Shown: positions 42,791 to 55,525, numbered from the stretch's first letter. The stretch: 64,000 nt of DNA from Varanus komodoensis (GCF_004798865.1 NW_025336479.1:4804494-4868493); one strand, 5' to 3'. Notes: generated by a model from the letters alone, not told the origin. Program-made: numbers and translations.

Positions 42791-43744
42791 ATTTATTTTA
42801 AGGGCCTTGAAGCAAACCATATTTAGGTAGGTGACCAGGACAGACAGCACAGGCAGAAGAAATTTCTTTCTACCTGAAGGAGGGCTTTGTATTTGGAAGG
42901 TTACAATATGACTTTATTTCACTTAATCCTCCACCCAAAATTTAACTTTCCAATAGCTGGATTGTTCGTGTTCCTCTTTTCTTCTACTCACAGCCTAACA
43001 ATGAACACTGGCTGCTTTGCCCTAGATCTAGATAACATCCAGACTTCAAGTTTTCAGAAACAGGACTCAGCCACTGCTTCTTTGGCTAAGAATGTTCAGT
43101 GTAACATGATGGTTACAGCACCTACCAAAGACTAATCCAGCCAGTCTGCAGTCTCTGTCTTAAGACTGGGTCTAACTGCAAGTCTTACAGAAACACCTAG
43201 CCAAAGTGGTGTACTTTTTTGCTTGGTCTTTCCCTTCTCACACTGTTTTATCAGCCTGATAAATATCTCTGCAAACCTCAAAAGCTTGCTCACTATTTTG
43301 TTACATTTTGGATGGTTCAAATAAAGATGATCCAAAAGTGGGTGCACGGAATTTGCATAGACAGATATATAGTAACACCCTTGTTGAATATAGTTCATCC
43401 CATACTTTTTCCTCAACCATGTGCTCTTCGGCTTTTGTCCATTGTCTACCCTCCTGCCTTCATGGAATTCCCCATTTCAAAATGCTCTAAATTGCGTACT
43501 AACAAACTACTAGATGGAAGGAAAAAGGTGATGACATTCATGCCTTGCCTAGCTTTAAGTGGACCAAGGATTTGTAAATCTAGAGATATTGGCCTTCTTA
43601 TCAAGCTAGTTGGAAAATTTAAGGGCTGGGGGAAGTGCTGGACAGAACAGAGAATTCTACTTACTCGCTTCCTCTTTTCTCCCATACCCCTCCTTGACAA
43701 CACCCCCAAAAGTTAGGATTGCTCCTAAACCGTCTTTTCTCATC
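42791..43744. other. Noncoding sequence, no gene recognised
   Basis: A 165-codon plus frame at 43219-43716 is open but has no recognisable motif or splice support. I treat it as chance. Confidence 0.45.
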
Positions 43745-43855
43745 CTGGTACAGTCCGGATGATTGGGACTGTGCCTTCCAGTAGCTCCAGCCAGCACAGC
43801 TGGGAATGATGGGAGCCACAGTTCAACACATCTGAAGAGTATCAGGTTGGGGGAA
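43745..43855. repeat. Palindromic interspersed repeat, copy 10
   Basis: Centre and right arm clear: 'ctccagccagcacagctggg', 'aatgatgggagccacagttc', 'aacacatctgaagagtatca', 'ggttggggg'. The left arm is decayed. Confidence 0.75.
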
Positions 43856-46800
43856 ATGATCCAAAGTCCAGAGAACACGCAGCAGAGGCCATTTGGTGTG
43901 CTTTGGAAGAGGATGTTCGACACCAAGTAGCTCAAATATTACTTTGTGTCTTCCCATAATCATTGGGCAAAGGAAGTTTATTTTTATGACAAAATCTTTC
44001 TATTTACATTTTGAGTTCTGCAACAGCTGATTTTCCAATAAATACCTCTGTGTGTTTGTGTGTGGGGGCAGAGGCAGGGGCAGGGGCTTCAGCCATTCGC
44101 TCCTACCCATGCTTGAATAATGTTGGTATAAGGCTGCTGATAAAGAAGCGATCTTTAGTGTGGATCCGAAGAGCTTAGATGCTCCCATATGCCCAGAAGG
44201 GTAGCCTTTGCTATCTGCATAGGGCCCTTGAATTTAGGCTGCCATCAATACAGTGTGTCAACAAGAATTTTCTCCCGAGTGCTGTCCTCATGTCATTCAG
44301 CACTGCATGTTCTTTCTATTTATCTAATTAAAAAATCCCGAACTAGTTGCAAAGCTGTAGCAAAAGACCAAATTGTGTAAATAATGCCAGAGAGTGTCAA
44401 ATTGAAGCCTCTACTTTCTGACAAGGATTTGTTTCCACAAGAATCGCTCCTCAAAACTCCAGCAAACAGGATGAGCCTTCCAAAGTCTTCCACCAGGGAA
44501 CAGTCTACTGCCATATGATTCTTGAGTGCTGCTTCCAGTTTCACTTTAGAAGCAGGGCTGCCGACTCATCTCTTGCATTCTACATCTTTAGAGCAGAAAG
44601 ATGCCTATCAGTGGAGCTCCCTAAATGCAGTGGCCAGTTCCAGATGTGTGAACAGAAAGCTCTGTGAATCCTCACATGAAATTAAATCCATGAATCTTCA
44701 TATGCCTGTCCATACAAACCAACCAAAACAAAAAGAGAAGTGCAAGATGCAGTTCTTCCAGGCAGCTTTATGACGTGCCCTTATGTTCTTATTTGCAGGC
44801 TAGAGAGAGGAAAAACTTCTGCAGAGAGCAGCATCATGGTGGAGACTAATGAAAAAAGCATGTGGCTAACTAGAGATGCTTTTTGCTGAGAAAAGTAGCC
44901 ATGCAGGGATTGAGGGCTTGACGGTTGTCCAGAGAGATCTTGGCCAGGTCTTCTGGAAAATCTCCCCATCTACGGAAACTGCCTTGGCTGCAGGAGCCAT
45001 TACGGCTGAGCTGGTTTATGTCTCCCATGCTCCCTGTCCCTGGAGACTCTCGGGGATCCAGGCAGATCCAGCTAATGGGAGGAACAGACTCACAGCAGGG
45101 CCGTCCCTTGCACAGCCATTTGAGGCCTCAAATAGTGGTCAGACCTGCTCTTTGCTACCAGAGAGCTTTTGTTCCAGGGACGGAAAGGGTAATGCACAAT
45201 TCATTAGGCCTGGATTTCCAGCAAACTATTTTCCTGTTTTTTGTTTTTTTTAATGTCACATGCTACCCCTCAGCATACAAAATTATATCTATGTTTGGGG
45301 CAATATATTATCAAGTTCAAATGCTTCTACTATGGGAAAGCAACAATTTACTGTTTGAATTCTGAGCCTATGGAATGGGGGAACTCAATATGCTCTTTGA
45401 TTTCTAGAGAAAGCAGTCAAAATACTCTAATACCAGGCTCTTTTGCTAAAAGTGTTCATTTATCCCTGGCAATTCACACGATGGTTATCCCAAATCATTG
45501 CAATTGCAGCTTAAGTCTACATGCTTTAATCTGTAGCTGTTGATGCTTATTCTGAGTTTGGCATGGTGCTCTTGTCTCATTGGTTTGGCAGGGGACTTGA
45601 GATGGGTTTGACAACGGTGTGCAAAGCTTGCCATGACCCAGCGGCTATGCCACGGTTACCTGTTCCAGAATGCCTTCCCTCCTCTCTGGGGCTCTTGGAG
45701 AGCACTGCTAAAGATTTAAGAGCAAAGCTTATCAATTCCTAATTCTAAATATGTGACAGATGTATATTGTGGCCAGATGCAAAAGGTAGCAGGGAATAAC
45801 TATCTATCCCTACTGAAATCCCCTTTTCTGTTAGAAATGCCAGAACCCAGCCTCACAATGCATAGACTTCCTCCTCCAGCCAGGTACCCACACAACACTT
45901 AGAATAATAATGGAATTGACACCTCTCTCTTCCCTTTACCTCTCTAACTAGTCCTCCCACGATTTGAAGGCAAGGAAAAAGAAAGAGCAATTGCTGGTCT
46001 GGAGAAAGATTGAAAAATTGCTATGTCAAGTTCATCTCATTTTGCTCTCTCCCTCCAATAGCAGCATCCACTGTGTTGGCAAGCTTCTGACACTGCCTAT
46101 TGGAGTGAGTGTGCAACATTTCCACTGGGAGCATTAAAAACAAACAAAACCCCAGTTATTGCTGGAAGTCCCCAATAAAGCAAACAAAAAAAATCCAGTC
46201 CACAAGATTTGTTTACATCTGAGCTGAAATGAAGAAGTGCTTCCTACTCTATACTGGAGTTTCCCTGCTGAACACAGTGATCTCATACTAGAGGAGAATT
46301 ATGCTTTCAGTTTTTGTCCCTGTTGTAGTTCCACAATTTCTGACAAAGAAATATGGTATAGCATTTGCTACTTTGTATGGACATGCCCCACATGACAACA
46401 AAGCAGGAGAAAGCACAGATGAGGGATGGCATGATTGCAAGAACTCCTTCTGTTCTCCCCCATATAGACACACGCTTTCGGAGAGGTACGTATACATGCC
46501 TGCATGCACAATCATAGGATCCTCACAGATGTCCTTTCTGCCATGTTCCAGCAGCTGCATATAGGTGCTTTCCTAAGTAATTTCTATCAATTCCTGCATG
46601 TCCCAAGGTGCAGTTCCCAGCCTCTCTCAGAAACTAACTGGCTCAGTGGGCATGAATTTTCAAAAGCAATGTTCCTATAGCATTATCAAAAGTCCTTGAG
46701 GGATAGGAGAGTCAGCAAGGCTTTAGTTTATCAAGGTTCCCCAAGGTCTACTTCAGTTCTAATCTGGCTCCCTCACCCTGAATGGAGGAAGTGGGCATTT

Positions 46801-48326
46801 TGGAATGCATGTCACAAGGTGCTCACCCAAAAGTCCACTTTCTGCACACAGACTAAAGCATGAACGTATATTGGGGGAAATATACATATCTATAAAGTGC
46901 ATTTTTTCAAACATGAACACAAGTGGGGAAACAGGAGAATTTTCCTTTAAAAGCATACTAATGTTTGAGGTGCTAAACAGGACAAATTCAAGTCATAAAT
47001 TAAATTCTAGCAAATCTCTTCTCCCAGTCCAGTGCAGGGTCAGGTTTAGGGTCTGCCTGATGCTCCCAGCCCTAAACAGTTTTTACTGGGCTCACAGGAA
47101 ACTGAAGCTAGTTCACACAGCTCTGGACTTGTGCTGGCTTAAACTCCTACCCTGAAATGAGACCTTCCTGGGATATGTTCATGCTACGTATCAGCCCCCA
47201 AATTATCAACTCATGCAATGGCATGAGCTCGGCCATCTGATTTAATCCCCACTTCTCCTTAGGGTAATGACTCTGTGCAACCTCATATGGGAATAAAGCC
47301 CACTGTATTGGTGGGAGACACTCCTGAGCATGCATTAGGATTAGATTTGAGATTGCAGCATTAGCTCACACTTTGGACTTTCTGCAAAGGTGTGATATTT
47401 CTTCTGTAGCCTGCCTGTGATGACAAGAGCCCCTCAGCCTATCCAGGCCTGCAGTGCCTGATGCTTGGAGCAGGTTTCAACTGCAGTGTGGACTATAGCT
47501 GCAACAGAGAGTAGGCAGATTACTAATGCATTCAAGAGGATGTTAATATTTGCTACTGCGCACCCTGATCTGCAGCACTGCAGTTTCCTGTACTAGAATA
47601 CTTTGTGTTGAGATTATGTGCACAGATGCATTTCCTATGCTTAGAGGTTACCTGCTAAACCAGAAAGGTGAGAAACAGCAAAGCCAGCATTTGCGTAATA
47701 CAGGGACTTGAGGGGGGTGTTCTGCATTACAGGTTACATTAAAATCCAATGGCAGATTCTGTCAGGGACCTCAAAGTGTTGATTGTGAAACAAAAGAAAG
47801 AATAGAACAAGAGGCTGCTGAGTTAGAATTCATCAATGATTAATTCTGTTGCCAAAGACTTGAAGCAGGAGAACGGATCCTTTATCTACCTGTGTTCTGA
47901 CTGGCTTACCTAGTGCTGGAATGTTCATGTTTTCATCACCAGCTGTCCTGGTGATCACTGCTCATATTTGCTTGTCCCTGTCGGTACTTTCCCCAGCTCT
48001 TTCTTTCTGATTTCAGTGTTTACAGTTCTCCCTCGCCACGATCACCACCTTATATAGTATACTGTGTTTAAACCTGAAACTATCTGTAACACTCCATGCA
48101 TCTGATGAAGTGGGCTACAGTCCATGAGAGCAGATGCTAGAATTAGGCATGTCAGAGAACTCTGTAAGGGATACAAGTGAGTTCAGATTTCTATAAACCC
48201 AGCCTGTGGATTCCACTGCAACCTGCCTTTTTCCAAGTCAAAAGGACTTGTGGATTCCCCCCTCCCCCCAACTTTCTGGAAAGATTTGCACAAGTGTGCA
48301 TTAGCACTAATGCACTTTTACCACTA
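43856..48326. other. Noncoding sequence, no gene recognised
   Basis: About 4.5 kb without a supportable gene. A possible decayed copy of the AT-rich family lies at 46805-46960 (minus). The largest open frames (125 and 146 codons near 44.9-45.4 kb) overlap each other and are not convincing. Confidence 0.5.
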
Positions 48327-48760
48327 CAAGTAGACACTGGGTTATGGACAAGTTCTGTTCCTGAGAACGTCTTTAAGTTGGATTTGTATATAAGTCAGAT
48401 CACATGACTAAGTCAAATGTTTGTCTTAGTACGTGTATATATTTTACTTTTCTGTGCATATAAAACACTAAAGAACCACTTCCATGTTCACTAAAAAATC
48501 TTAAACACAATGCAGAATTGTAATTATGACAATAATGCAGGAATAATATAATGATGCTAATAGGTGGCTTTCAAACAAACAAATTCAACAAACAAATAAA
48601 TAACTGCAGATACTGGAGAGAGAGAGAATAAGTGTGCGTGTGTGCTTGTATATAGGTATACAGTACTGTAAAAAAAACAAATAAAAGAAACAGTTCTTAA
48701 AGCAGTTTACAACATTCTTGAGTTAAACCTAACATCAACTGATGAAAATGGAGTTGGACC
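48327..48760 (+). mobile_element. Tigger-like DNA transposon, copy 2
   Basis: Aligns with the left part of the element at 33.1 kb: 'gggttatggacaagttctgt', 'tcctgagaacgtctttaag', 'ttggatttgtatataagtca', 'gatcaca', then 'catataaaacactaaag ... cacttcca', 'caggaataat', 'actgcagatactggagagag'. Compared with copy 1 it has an extra stretch around 48407-48458. Its right end may be near 49105 ('ttcataagtacaggttgtga'), but this is unsure. Confidence 0.68.
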
Positions 48761-48863
48761 TGGTGCTGCAAAGTCAGGGTTTGACTTTGCTGCTGGAGAG
48801 GGGGCAATTACCACTGGAGCCTAGGGTCTGGATGCCACAGAATGAAAAGCCATGACTGCTGTA

Positions 48864-49024
48864 TCTCTAGAGGACTACATGGCTAGTGAGAGATGTGTCA
48901 CCAAACATGTCACATAGTTCCCTAGAGATAGCCATAACTATCTCTAGTGAACGTAAATATCTCTAGTTAACTATGCAGCCCCTGATGATGCCTCACCACA
49001 CATATCACATAGCTCCCTAGAGAA
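48864..49024 (+). repeat. Two-unit tandem repeat, period about 96
   Basis: Unit 1 (48864-48928) reads 'tctctagaggactacatggc ... caccaaacatgtcacatagt, tccctagaga'; unit 2 (48960-49024) reads 'tctctagttaactatgcagc ... caccacacatatcacatagc, tccctagaga'. The spacer between them repeats 'atctctagt' words. Confidence 0.7.
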
Positions 49025-49109
49025 ATTCACACCTTTTTCTAGAAATATTCATATAGGGCTTATGGCAGTCCATGCATTCATAAGTACAGGTTGTGAGTCT
49101 GTGCTGTTT

Positions 49110-52100
49110 TAGAAGTTGTGTGTGCTTCTAAGCCACAGATTCTCTATCTCTTTCTCTTGTATCCTTTCCCCTTCCCCATTGCTCCTGTCTTTGTCAGCCT
49201 GTGGGCAGGGCTTGTCTTGATTCCAGGTCACAGTACACAACTTTAATGTGTAAAAATGCACTTGACATCACCAATATTACTATTGCTACTCTGGCCCTGT
49301 GGAGCCCAGCTTGGCCAAATCCTTCATCCCCCTTCTCTAGCTATTTGGTAGTCAGGCTGGAGGAGGTAGAGGAAGCAACCTGGTGAAAAAGGCAGCAGTC
49401 TGCTGATGGTGAGGGACAGATGTGCTCTGATGGCACATCTGTCATCCTTCAGCATTGGCATCTGGTCTTGCTTTAACTGCAGATTCATCCATAAGGAGAT
49501 TTTTTTCATTAGCAGTAGGGAGGAAAAGGGAAGAAGCTTAAAACCAAAATGTGTATCATGCTACAAGCAATTCTTTCCCTGCCTTTTCTCTCCTGCTCGA
49601 ATCCCCCCTTGTAATCCGCACTAATTCTCTGACTCTTTTCCATATCTGCAGGGCCTCTAATCCTCTCTGCTCTTCTCCAGTGATGTGTAAACAAAGCCAC
49701 TGCTAAGGGGTTATGGGAGCATTTAAAGGGACTCAGAGCTCAGAAGAACAAACATTGAGTCTCCAGAATAAGCCGCCACAAGGCTAGTTATGCAGAGCTT
49801 GCAAGGAAGGAGCATCCCTAGTGCCCCTCTGTATGATTCCTTGGCACATTTGGGGAGCCTGCAATGCTCCTTCTGTTCTTGGAGAAGGGCACCGGATGGT
49901 TCCTCCACCCGGTTCTTCTTTGCTGCCCAGTCACCAGCACGTTCCATGAAGCATGCCGGGTTGCAGCACCCCAGAGCTCTCCTCAGAGACAGCAACTGGA
50001 AAAGTGCTGCCATCAAGCCGTTTCTCTTGCCAGGGTTTACCTGTGCACAAAAACCCGTCAGCCATAGTTTCCCCCCAAGACTTCCCATTTGCAGCTTGGG
50101 CCAGGAGGGATTTAACTGAAAAGTAAATGCTACCACCTAGTGGTACCATGGAGACTTAGTAGAATCAAGCAATCATGTTTTTTGAGTGATAACGAGGTCT
50201 TTCTCCTACAAACATCCAACTCCCCCCACCCAGAAGATGCACAGTCCAAGTCATCCATATGCACAGGGAACATCTTTTCGCAGGGACAGACACAACAGAT
50301 GGAAGGACGACTGGAAAGGGTGGGTGAAAGCATGAGAATCTCTGCCATTCTACTGTACAGTTCGCAGAGTAGCTCAGAGTCAATCCTGCTCTGAAGCTCA
50401 CAACCAATTCTGGACTTATCAGCAAATTCATTATACACCAGTCCAGACTGGCTAGAAAGGGAAGCATTAGAATGGACAAGTTCGGACCAAGCCGCCGGCT
50501 CATTCGGACATGTGGCAGCACCCTGAGTCACTATCATCTGCCATCTCTGTTCCCGGCCATGATGACTGTAGCCAGCATGTCTCAGGGCAGGCCTGAGACG
50601 CTCTCTCATGAGCAGTGGACCCAAAACAGCCACCGAAAAGAAGGCTTTGGCATCACCCTTCCCCTCCCCCCCCACACACAGAGGACTGTTTCTGCTGACT
50701 CCAGTTGCCTCTTCATTAACCAAGTGTGTCTTAATTAGCAGCGGCATGGCCCCAGAGCAGCAGCAATAAGCATGACAGGGCCTGGAGGCACCAGAAAAGA
50801 AAAGGGAGGAGGAGAATGGGTAAGATTAAGTCGGTGAGCTTTGCTAGAAGGAAGCAAACAGCGGCAGAAAGAACCACACGCATCCTTGTCCTCAAAGCAC
50901 CTGCAGAAGTACCATTTCGGCCCTGCTAGAATCTCCGGGGTTCCCTCCTGATCCCCCCTTGCCTCGGGCAGAGCTTTGGTGTTCCTGCTGCCCAGATGTG
51001 GGGAGGGGTTCAGTGGTGCCACTTTTAGGCCCCAAGGAAGACCCAGGCTCAGGGACTAACTAATGAGGTATGGCAGGCGCCCCCAGCTTGGTGCCCTGGG
51101 TGGAAAGCTGACCTCAGCCCCACGGAGAGACTGTGGAAACTGCCATCCCAAAGCTCTGGAGGACAACAGATGGGGAATGCTGGCCTATGGTATAACCCCC
51201 ACCAAATAAAAGCTGGACTGCATCCAAACCCTGCAAAATGATCACCAGCTTATGGATTCCAGTCAAAAGCAGGACAAATTCAAATTGTCCAGAACAATCC
51301 TGTTTTCTGTCAGTCTACGACATGAGGGGAAGCCTCCCTAAAGACATCTCACAACAGGGCATATGGAATTGTTAGCAGGCAAACAAGGAGAGCATTTTGA
51401 GATCAAGTGATTCAGGATAAACACTCCATGCACTGAAGTCCGTAGCTGTTGCAAGAAGGCCGCAAGGCCAGCTCTGCCCCTTCCACACTGGCAGGGAGAC
51501 GGACTGTGACTCCAGTGCCGCCTGAGTCATCAGCCTGGCCCGTGTGCCTCCAATGGACTGCCCAGCCTCACTTTTGGGTGTTTTAAAGGTGCTGCCCAGA
51601 TAACATAATGTAACATAACATCATTCCAATGATAAAAAGTGAAGGTGGTATTAAGCAAGTTGCAGAAATGCTCCAAGGATAACAGGGAAGGAGGAGGAGC
51701 GGGGATGTGACAGTCTCCAAACAGCACTGCACTCAGTTAGCTTCTGTACAGCAGGCATCTCTAAGCCTGACCTTGGCGAAGAACAGGTCCCTCCAAAAGG
51801 AAAGTGGTAAGCGAGCTTCCAGAGTAGCTCCTTTGCTCAAATGAAGCACTTAATGAAATAAAGCTCATGTGAAGCTTCAGTAAAGAACACGATATCTGAG
51901 AAGCAGAAGACCCTCATGTTTCCCTTGCTCCAACTTGAGGAGTAAATAGGCAGAGACTGTGCAGGCTCCTTATGCAGAGGACAAAGGCATGTCTGTTGAT
52001 GCATCTGAAACACACTGTGCTTTGTCCATAGGCCAGGAGAGGCCCAGGGATTTTAAAAAGTTTGCCAAAGGTGCATGAGTCAAGGCACTGGCAGAGGCAA

Positions 52101-52254
52101 AACTGAACTCTTGACTCCTTTATGACCCAGTTATGATTAATCATAGGGAGAAACATGGAACACTGGAGCAGTCTCGGTGTAAAGAAAAAAGGATGTTTTT
52201 CATTCAGCAACCCAGGGGCTGCTTCAGAGATTATCTGCCACCCTCCAAATTCTA
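49110..52254. other. Noncoding sequence, no gene recognised
   Basis: Holds a 205-codon minus frame at 50130-50747 and a 137-codon minus frame at 49723-50136. Neither shows a family motif, signal or splice context. A possible palindromic-family scrap at 51155-51190 is too weak to call. Confidence 0.5.
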
Positions 52255-52350
52255 TGTGGGGTGAGATTCACACAGCACATAATCAAACTATGGAATTCAC
52301 TGCCACAAAATGTTGTGATGGCCATCATCTTAGCTTATTTTAAAGGACAG
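52255..52350 (+). mobile_element. CR1 LINE 3' ORF2 fragment
   Basis: The text 'attcacacagcacataatca', 'aactatggaattcactgcca', 'caaaatgttgtgatggccat' is the CR1 HTAHNQTMEFTATKCCDGHH-frame equivalent of HIVKLWNSLPQDVVMA in the copy at 38.8 kb. Short internal fragment, out of frame. Confidence 0.8.
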
Positions 52351-52427
52351 GGAACCTGTCAGGATTGGTTTCTCTCATTTTTATGCTCTTAATTTCTGGT
52401 AACTCTGCTTGTCCTGAGTGCTGAGAG

Positions 52428-52430
<3 letters not shown>

Positions 52431-52469
<39 letters not shown>
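52431..52469 (+). repeat. (TG)n dinucleotide microsatellite
   Basis: Nineteen perfect TG units. The longest simple repeat in the window. Confidence 0.98.
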
Positions 52470-52471
<2 letters not shown>

Positions 52472-52499
52472 GGGGGTGAATGGTTTGAGTGATAATTCA

Positions 52500-52720
52500 T
52501 ACACAGTTTTGTACACATTTCTCCAAATGCATGTATTTTAATGCCATTTTGTGTACTGCACATATTTGTAGGTGATGTTGTCCATAGTATACATTGTGGA
52601 ATGTTACTTTACTAATATATGCATTCTTGTATGTGCACTCTCCCCAATATATTCCTGTTTGGGTACACTTTTAGACTGGATAACTCTATGGTGAAATTTG
52701 GAGAGGTTTCGGTACAGAGG
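52500..52720 (+). repeat. AT-rich interspersed repeat, unnamed family
   Basis: Words such as 'tgcatgtattttaatgcc', 'tatatgcattcttgtatgtg', 'cactctccccaatatattcc' and 'gggtacactt' recur in a loose rhythm of about 80-100 bases. Possible relatives are at 13.6 and 46.8 kb. Confidence 0.4.
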
Positions 52721-53242
52721 TGGGAAGTTTGGTAACTGAACAGGTTTCTCCCCCATCCCTATTCCTTGGGGTCTGAAAGAAGGATAAGCCCTGGGGGAAA
52801 AGGCTAACAGTGACTACTAGCTGTTGCAACGTAGACGCACTCTTCCATGTAGGTCTTCCGTGTGTACTTCCCAGTGGCATCTAGATGTTTGGGAGATGGA
52901 AGATATAGAGCTATTTGAAAAGACTCCTTGAATTCACCATTGTATAGCTGTGTGGAATTATGCCAAAAATTTTAGAAAGAGCTGAGGAAAAATGACATAT
53001 TAAAGAATTGTTGATAAGAAGAGAGCTTACTGATGAGAGCTTTCTTGTATAAGGCAAACTACCAGATAACCAGTGAACTAGCAAAGGATTTTCTCTTTAA
53101 AGAAACAATGAGAAAGTGCTATAAAATGGCATCACTATGTTTTAAGCAGGGAGTACATGGTTAGCTCTAGATAGTGAGCTTTATACCAGTCCTCCAATGT
53201 GAGTTGGTATTTCTGTTGGCCACAGTGAGAAACGCAATGTGG

Positions 53243-53378
53243 TACCCTTTCTCTCCCACACTAGAGACATTCAAAAGGAGACTAGACAGCCACCTGAGAG
53301 GGATGGTGTAAACTGGTGCCAGCAGGGGGTTGGACTCAATGGCCTTCATGGCCCCTTCCAACTCCACTATTCTATGAG
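53243..53378 (+). mobile_element. CR1 LINE 3' end
   Basis: Text 'tctcccacactagagacatt', 'caaaaggagactagacagcc', 'acctgagagggatggtgtaa', 'gggggttggactcaatggcc', 'ccttccaactccactattct', ending in 'atgagtct'. It is the same subfamily as the older CR1 at 4.0-4.15 kb and better preserved than it. Confidence 0.9.
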
Positions 53379-54607
53379 TCTTCTCTCACCCACTTTTAGG
53401 GGCATCTCATCATGCTTGGAGCCCGGGAGATCGATGGAGGAAGAAAATCAGGGAGGGAAACATGTAAAACCAAGATGTGCTCCTCTTCCTCTCCCCAAAT
53501 GCAGTATCAGGGCAAACTAGCAACTGGATTGGTCCATAGAGAAGAGGGTTCAAAAGTCACATGACTGACATGAAGTCAGATATCAATGATTTCTATGCTT
53601 CCCAATAGCTCAGATCGGAGCTTCTCCATGGCAGGAGTGCAGAGAATCAGCTGAGGCTCAAAAAAGACGGATCACAAATTCAGTTTGTGCCTCCTTGCTA
53701 AAAAGCAGGTGAGCATCCTCACTTTATCTCGGCTGAGTGAAACCTTTCCTGCGCACGTGCGCACACTCGCTCTCCTACTCTTACCCAGCCAAGGGCATGA
53801 AAAGGTCTCGCTTTGCTTCAGCATGTCCTGCAGGCTCCGTAACAGTGAGGAACAAAATCATGCAGTGAATCGTTCCATGTGATGGTGTTCTTGCCTTGCC
53901 CTCTACGCCCCCCACCTTGCCCACCCCCAAGAAGTCTAAGAGCTCCCCATAGCATACGCCTCCTGCAGCCCTCCCCAAGCATCCGTTCCTCCCCAGCTCC
54001 ACGTCCTGGCAGTGACTTTGCAGCGCACAATAGACTTTCTGGCCTGTTAGAGGGCGATTTCCGTAGTAGGCTCCCCTCCTCCAGGCTGATTCAGTCCTGG
54101 AAAGAAAAGCATCTGAAACTAATAAAAGCCCATGGACGCCTTTCCTGAGAGAGGGAGTATTACTCACTGCCACTGAGTGCTCAGTCAAAAGCGAAGCAAT
54201 GGGCAGCCAGCGAGGCCAGGGAGGGCTGGAGGGGAGGGGAGCAGCTGCTTCTTTCCGGGCGATCCCTTCAAGGCTACGCACGAGCCGGCACAGAGGATGC
54301 AAGGAACTAATCAGGATTTGGAAGGGAAAGGGTCTCGCCGAGGCCAGAGTCCCCTGCCGCAGACAGAGGTTCCGTGTGCGGCTGCCAGTCTGTGTCAGCT
54401 CTGTGTCGACAGTATGTCAGCTCTTCCAGGGTTCAAAAATAGCGAGGCTGAGTAGTGGGGGCTGATTTTTTAAAATCTTGCAATTTTAAATGCTTCACTG
54501 CACTCATGTATGTGGAAGCCATCTTTCCTGCTTCCTCTCTTGTAATAAAGGCAGTCAAACAACTAAGCAGCAGGACAGGGACTATATAATAATGATCAGG
54601 GGCATAA
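53379..54607. other. Noncoding sequence, no gene recognised
   Basis: Moderately GC-rich from 53740 to 54450. A 173-codon minus frame (53781-54302) has no family motif. Nothing else seen. Confidence 0.45.
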
Positions 54608-54837
54608 TTCTTTTCGGTGCCAGGTCAAAACCTTTTTATTCAAGTGTTATTTTAAAAATTAGTATTTTAATGGTTTAACAGTCGCTTTGATTTGATTTAT
54701 TTTTACTGGTTATATATTGTTTTATTATATTGTGATATGGATTGTTTTATTGGATTTTGATTTTAATGTTGTAAGCCATCCTGAGATGTTACACATAAAG
54801 GATGGCATAGAAAAGTTTTAAATAAATAAATAAATGT
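54608..54837 (+). mobile_element. L2-like LINE 3' end
   Basis: Starts 'ttttcggtgccaggtcaaaa', 'cctttttattcaag' (the FRRQVKTFLF-coding end of ORF2, compare 11637-11665), runs through an AT-rich 3' UTR, and ends 'gtaagccatcctgagatg', 'aaggatggcatagaaaag', 'ttttaaataaataaataaat'. A classic 5'-truncated copy. Confidence 0.9.
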
Positions 54838-55454
54838 TTGGAAAGCCAATAAGCCCTACAACATCCAGCATGTCCCAACCAGCTCACTGGGCCTTTTCCT
54901 AGGGTTTTCTGCCAAAGCATACACAGGACCGTGCCTTAAATGGATGCACAAGTTGGCACACCGTAATCGCCACAGTTAAACTGGGCCCTCTTTTCAATCC
55001 TCCCCATCAGCAAGGAGTGGAAGGGATTTCCTCGTTCCCTGGACTCATTCATACCCACCGCTGGTGCTTGGTGTCTTCAAGCCCAGGTCCCCTTGCTGAT
55101 CTGTCTTGGGCCCTACCACATCAGGCAGCCTCCCTGCCGTCCTAGCTGGGACCTGCCAGTGCCTGGAACCCAACAGAGGCCGCTCTGAGCTCCAGGGAGG
55201 AAAGACGGGAAGCAACTTATTACAGGAAGCCCTAGCATTCGCCTCAAAGCACACACAAGGAAGATCAGCTGGTCAGCTTCCCACTCAGTGGGATTCATTC
55301 CATGGCTGTGGTTCCATAGCTGCGGATACCTCTAAAGATGTAAGTTGCATGTGGCACCCTGAAATTAACCAGGAAGTACCCTAGAACCACAGAAAAGAGC
55401 AGGAAGGGCCACTTTGATACCATGGCCCGGTGAATCAAAATGGGGACCCTTCAA
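54838..55454. other. Noncoding sequence, no gene recognised
   Basis: No gene or repeat recognised. Confidence 0.45.
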
Positions 55455-55525
55455 AAGCTGCCTGGAAGTGATGGGAGCTGCAGTGCGATGCACCCAGAGA
55501 GCACCAGGTTGGCAAAGGCTGCTGC
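55455..55525. repeat. Palindromic interspersed repeat, right half, copy 11
   Basis: Visible: 'ctgcctggaagtgatgggag', 'ctgcagtgcgatgcacccag', 'agagcaccaggttggcaaag'. Confidence 0.6.

Noticed and set aside
50130-50747. 205-codon minus-strand frame
   Set aside because: No recognisable domain, no splice signals at sensible places, and competing frames on the other strand.
53781-54302. 173-codon minus-strand frame in a GC-rich patch
   Set aside because: Low-complexity Gly/Ala/Arg stretches and no family; the patch is not CpG-dense enough to be called an island.
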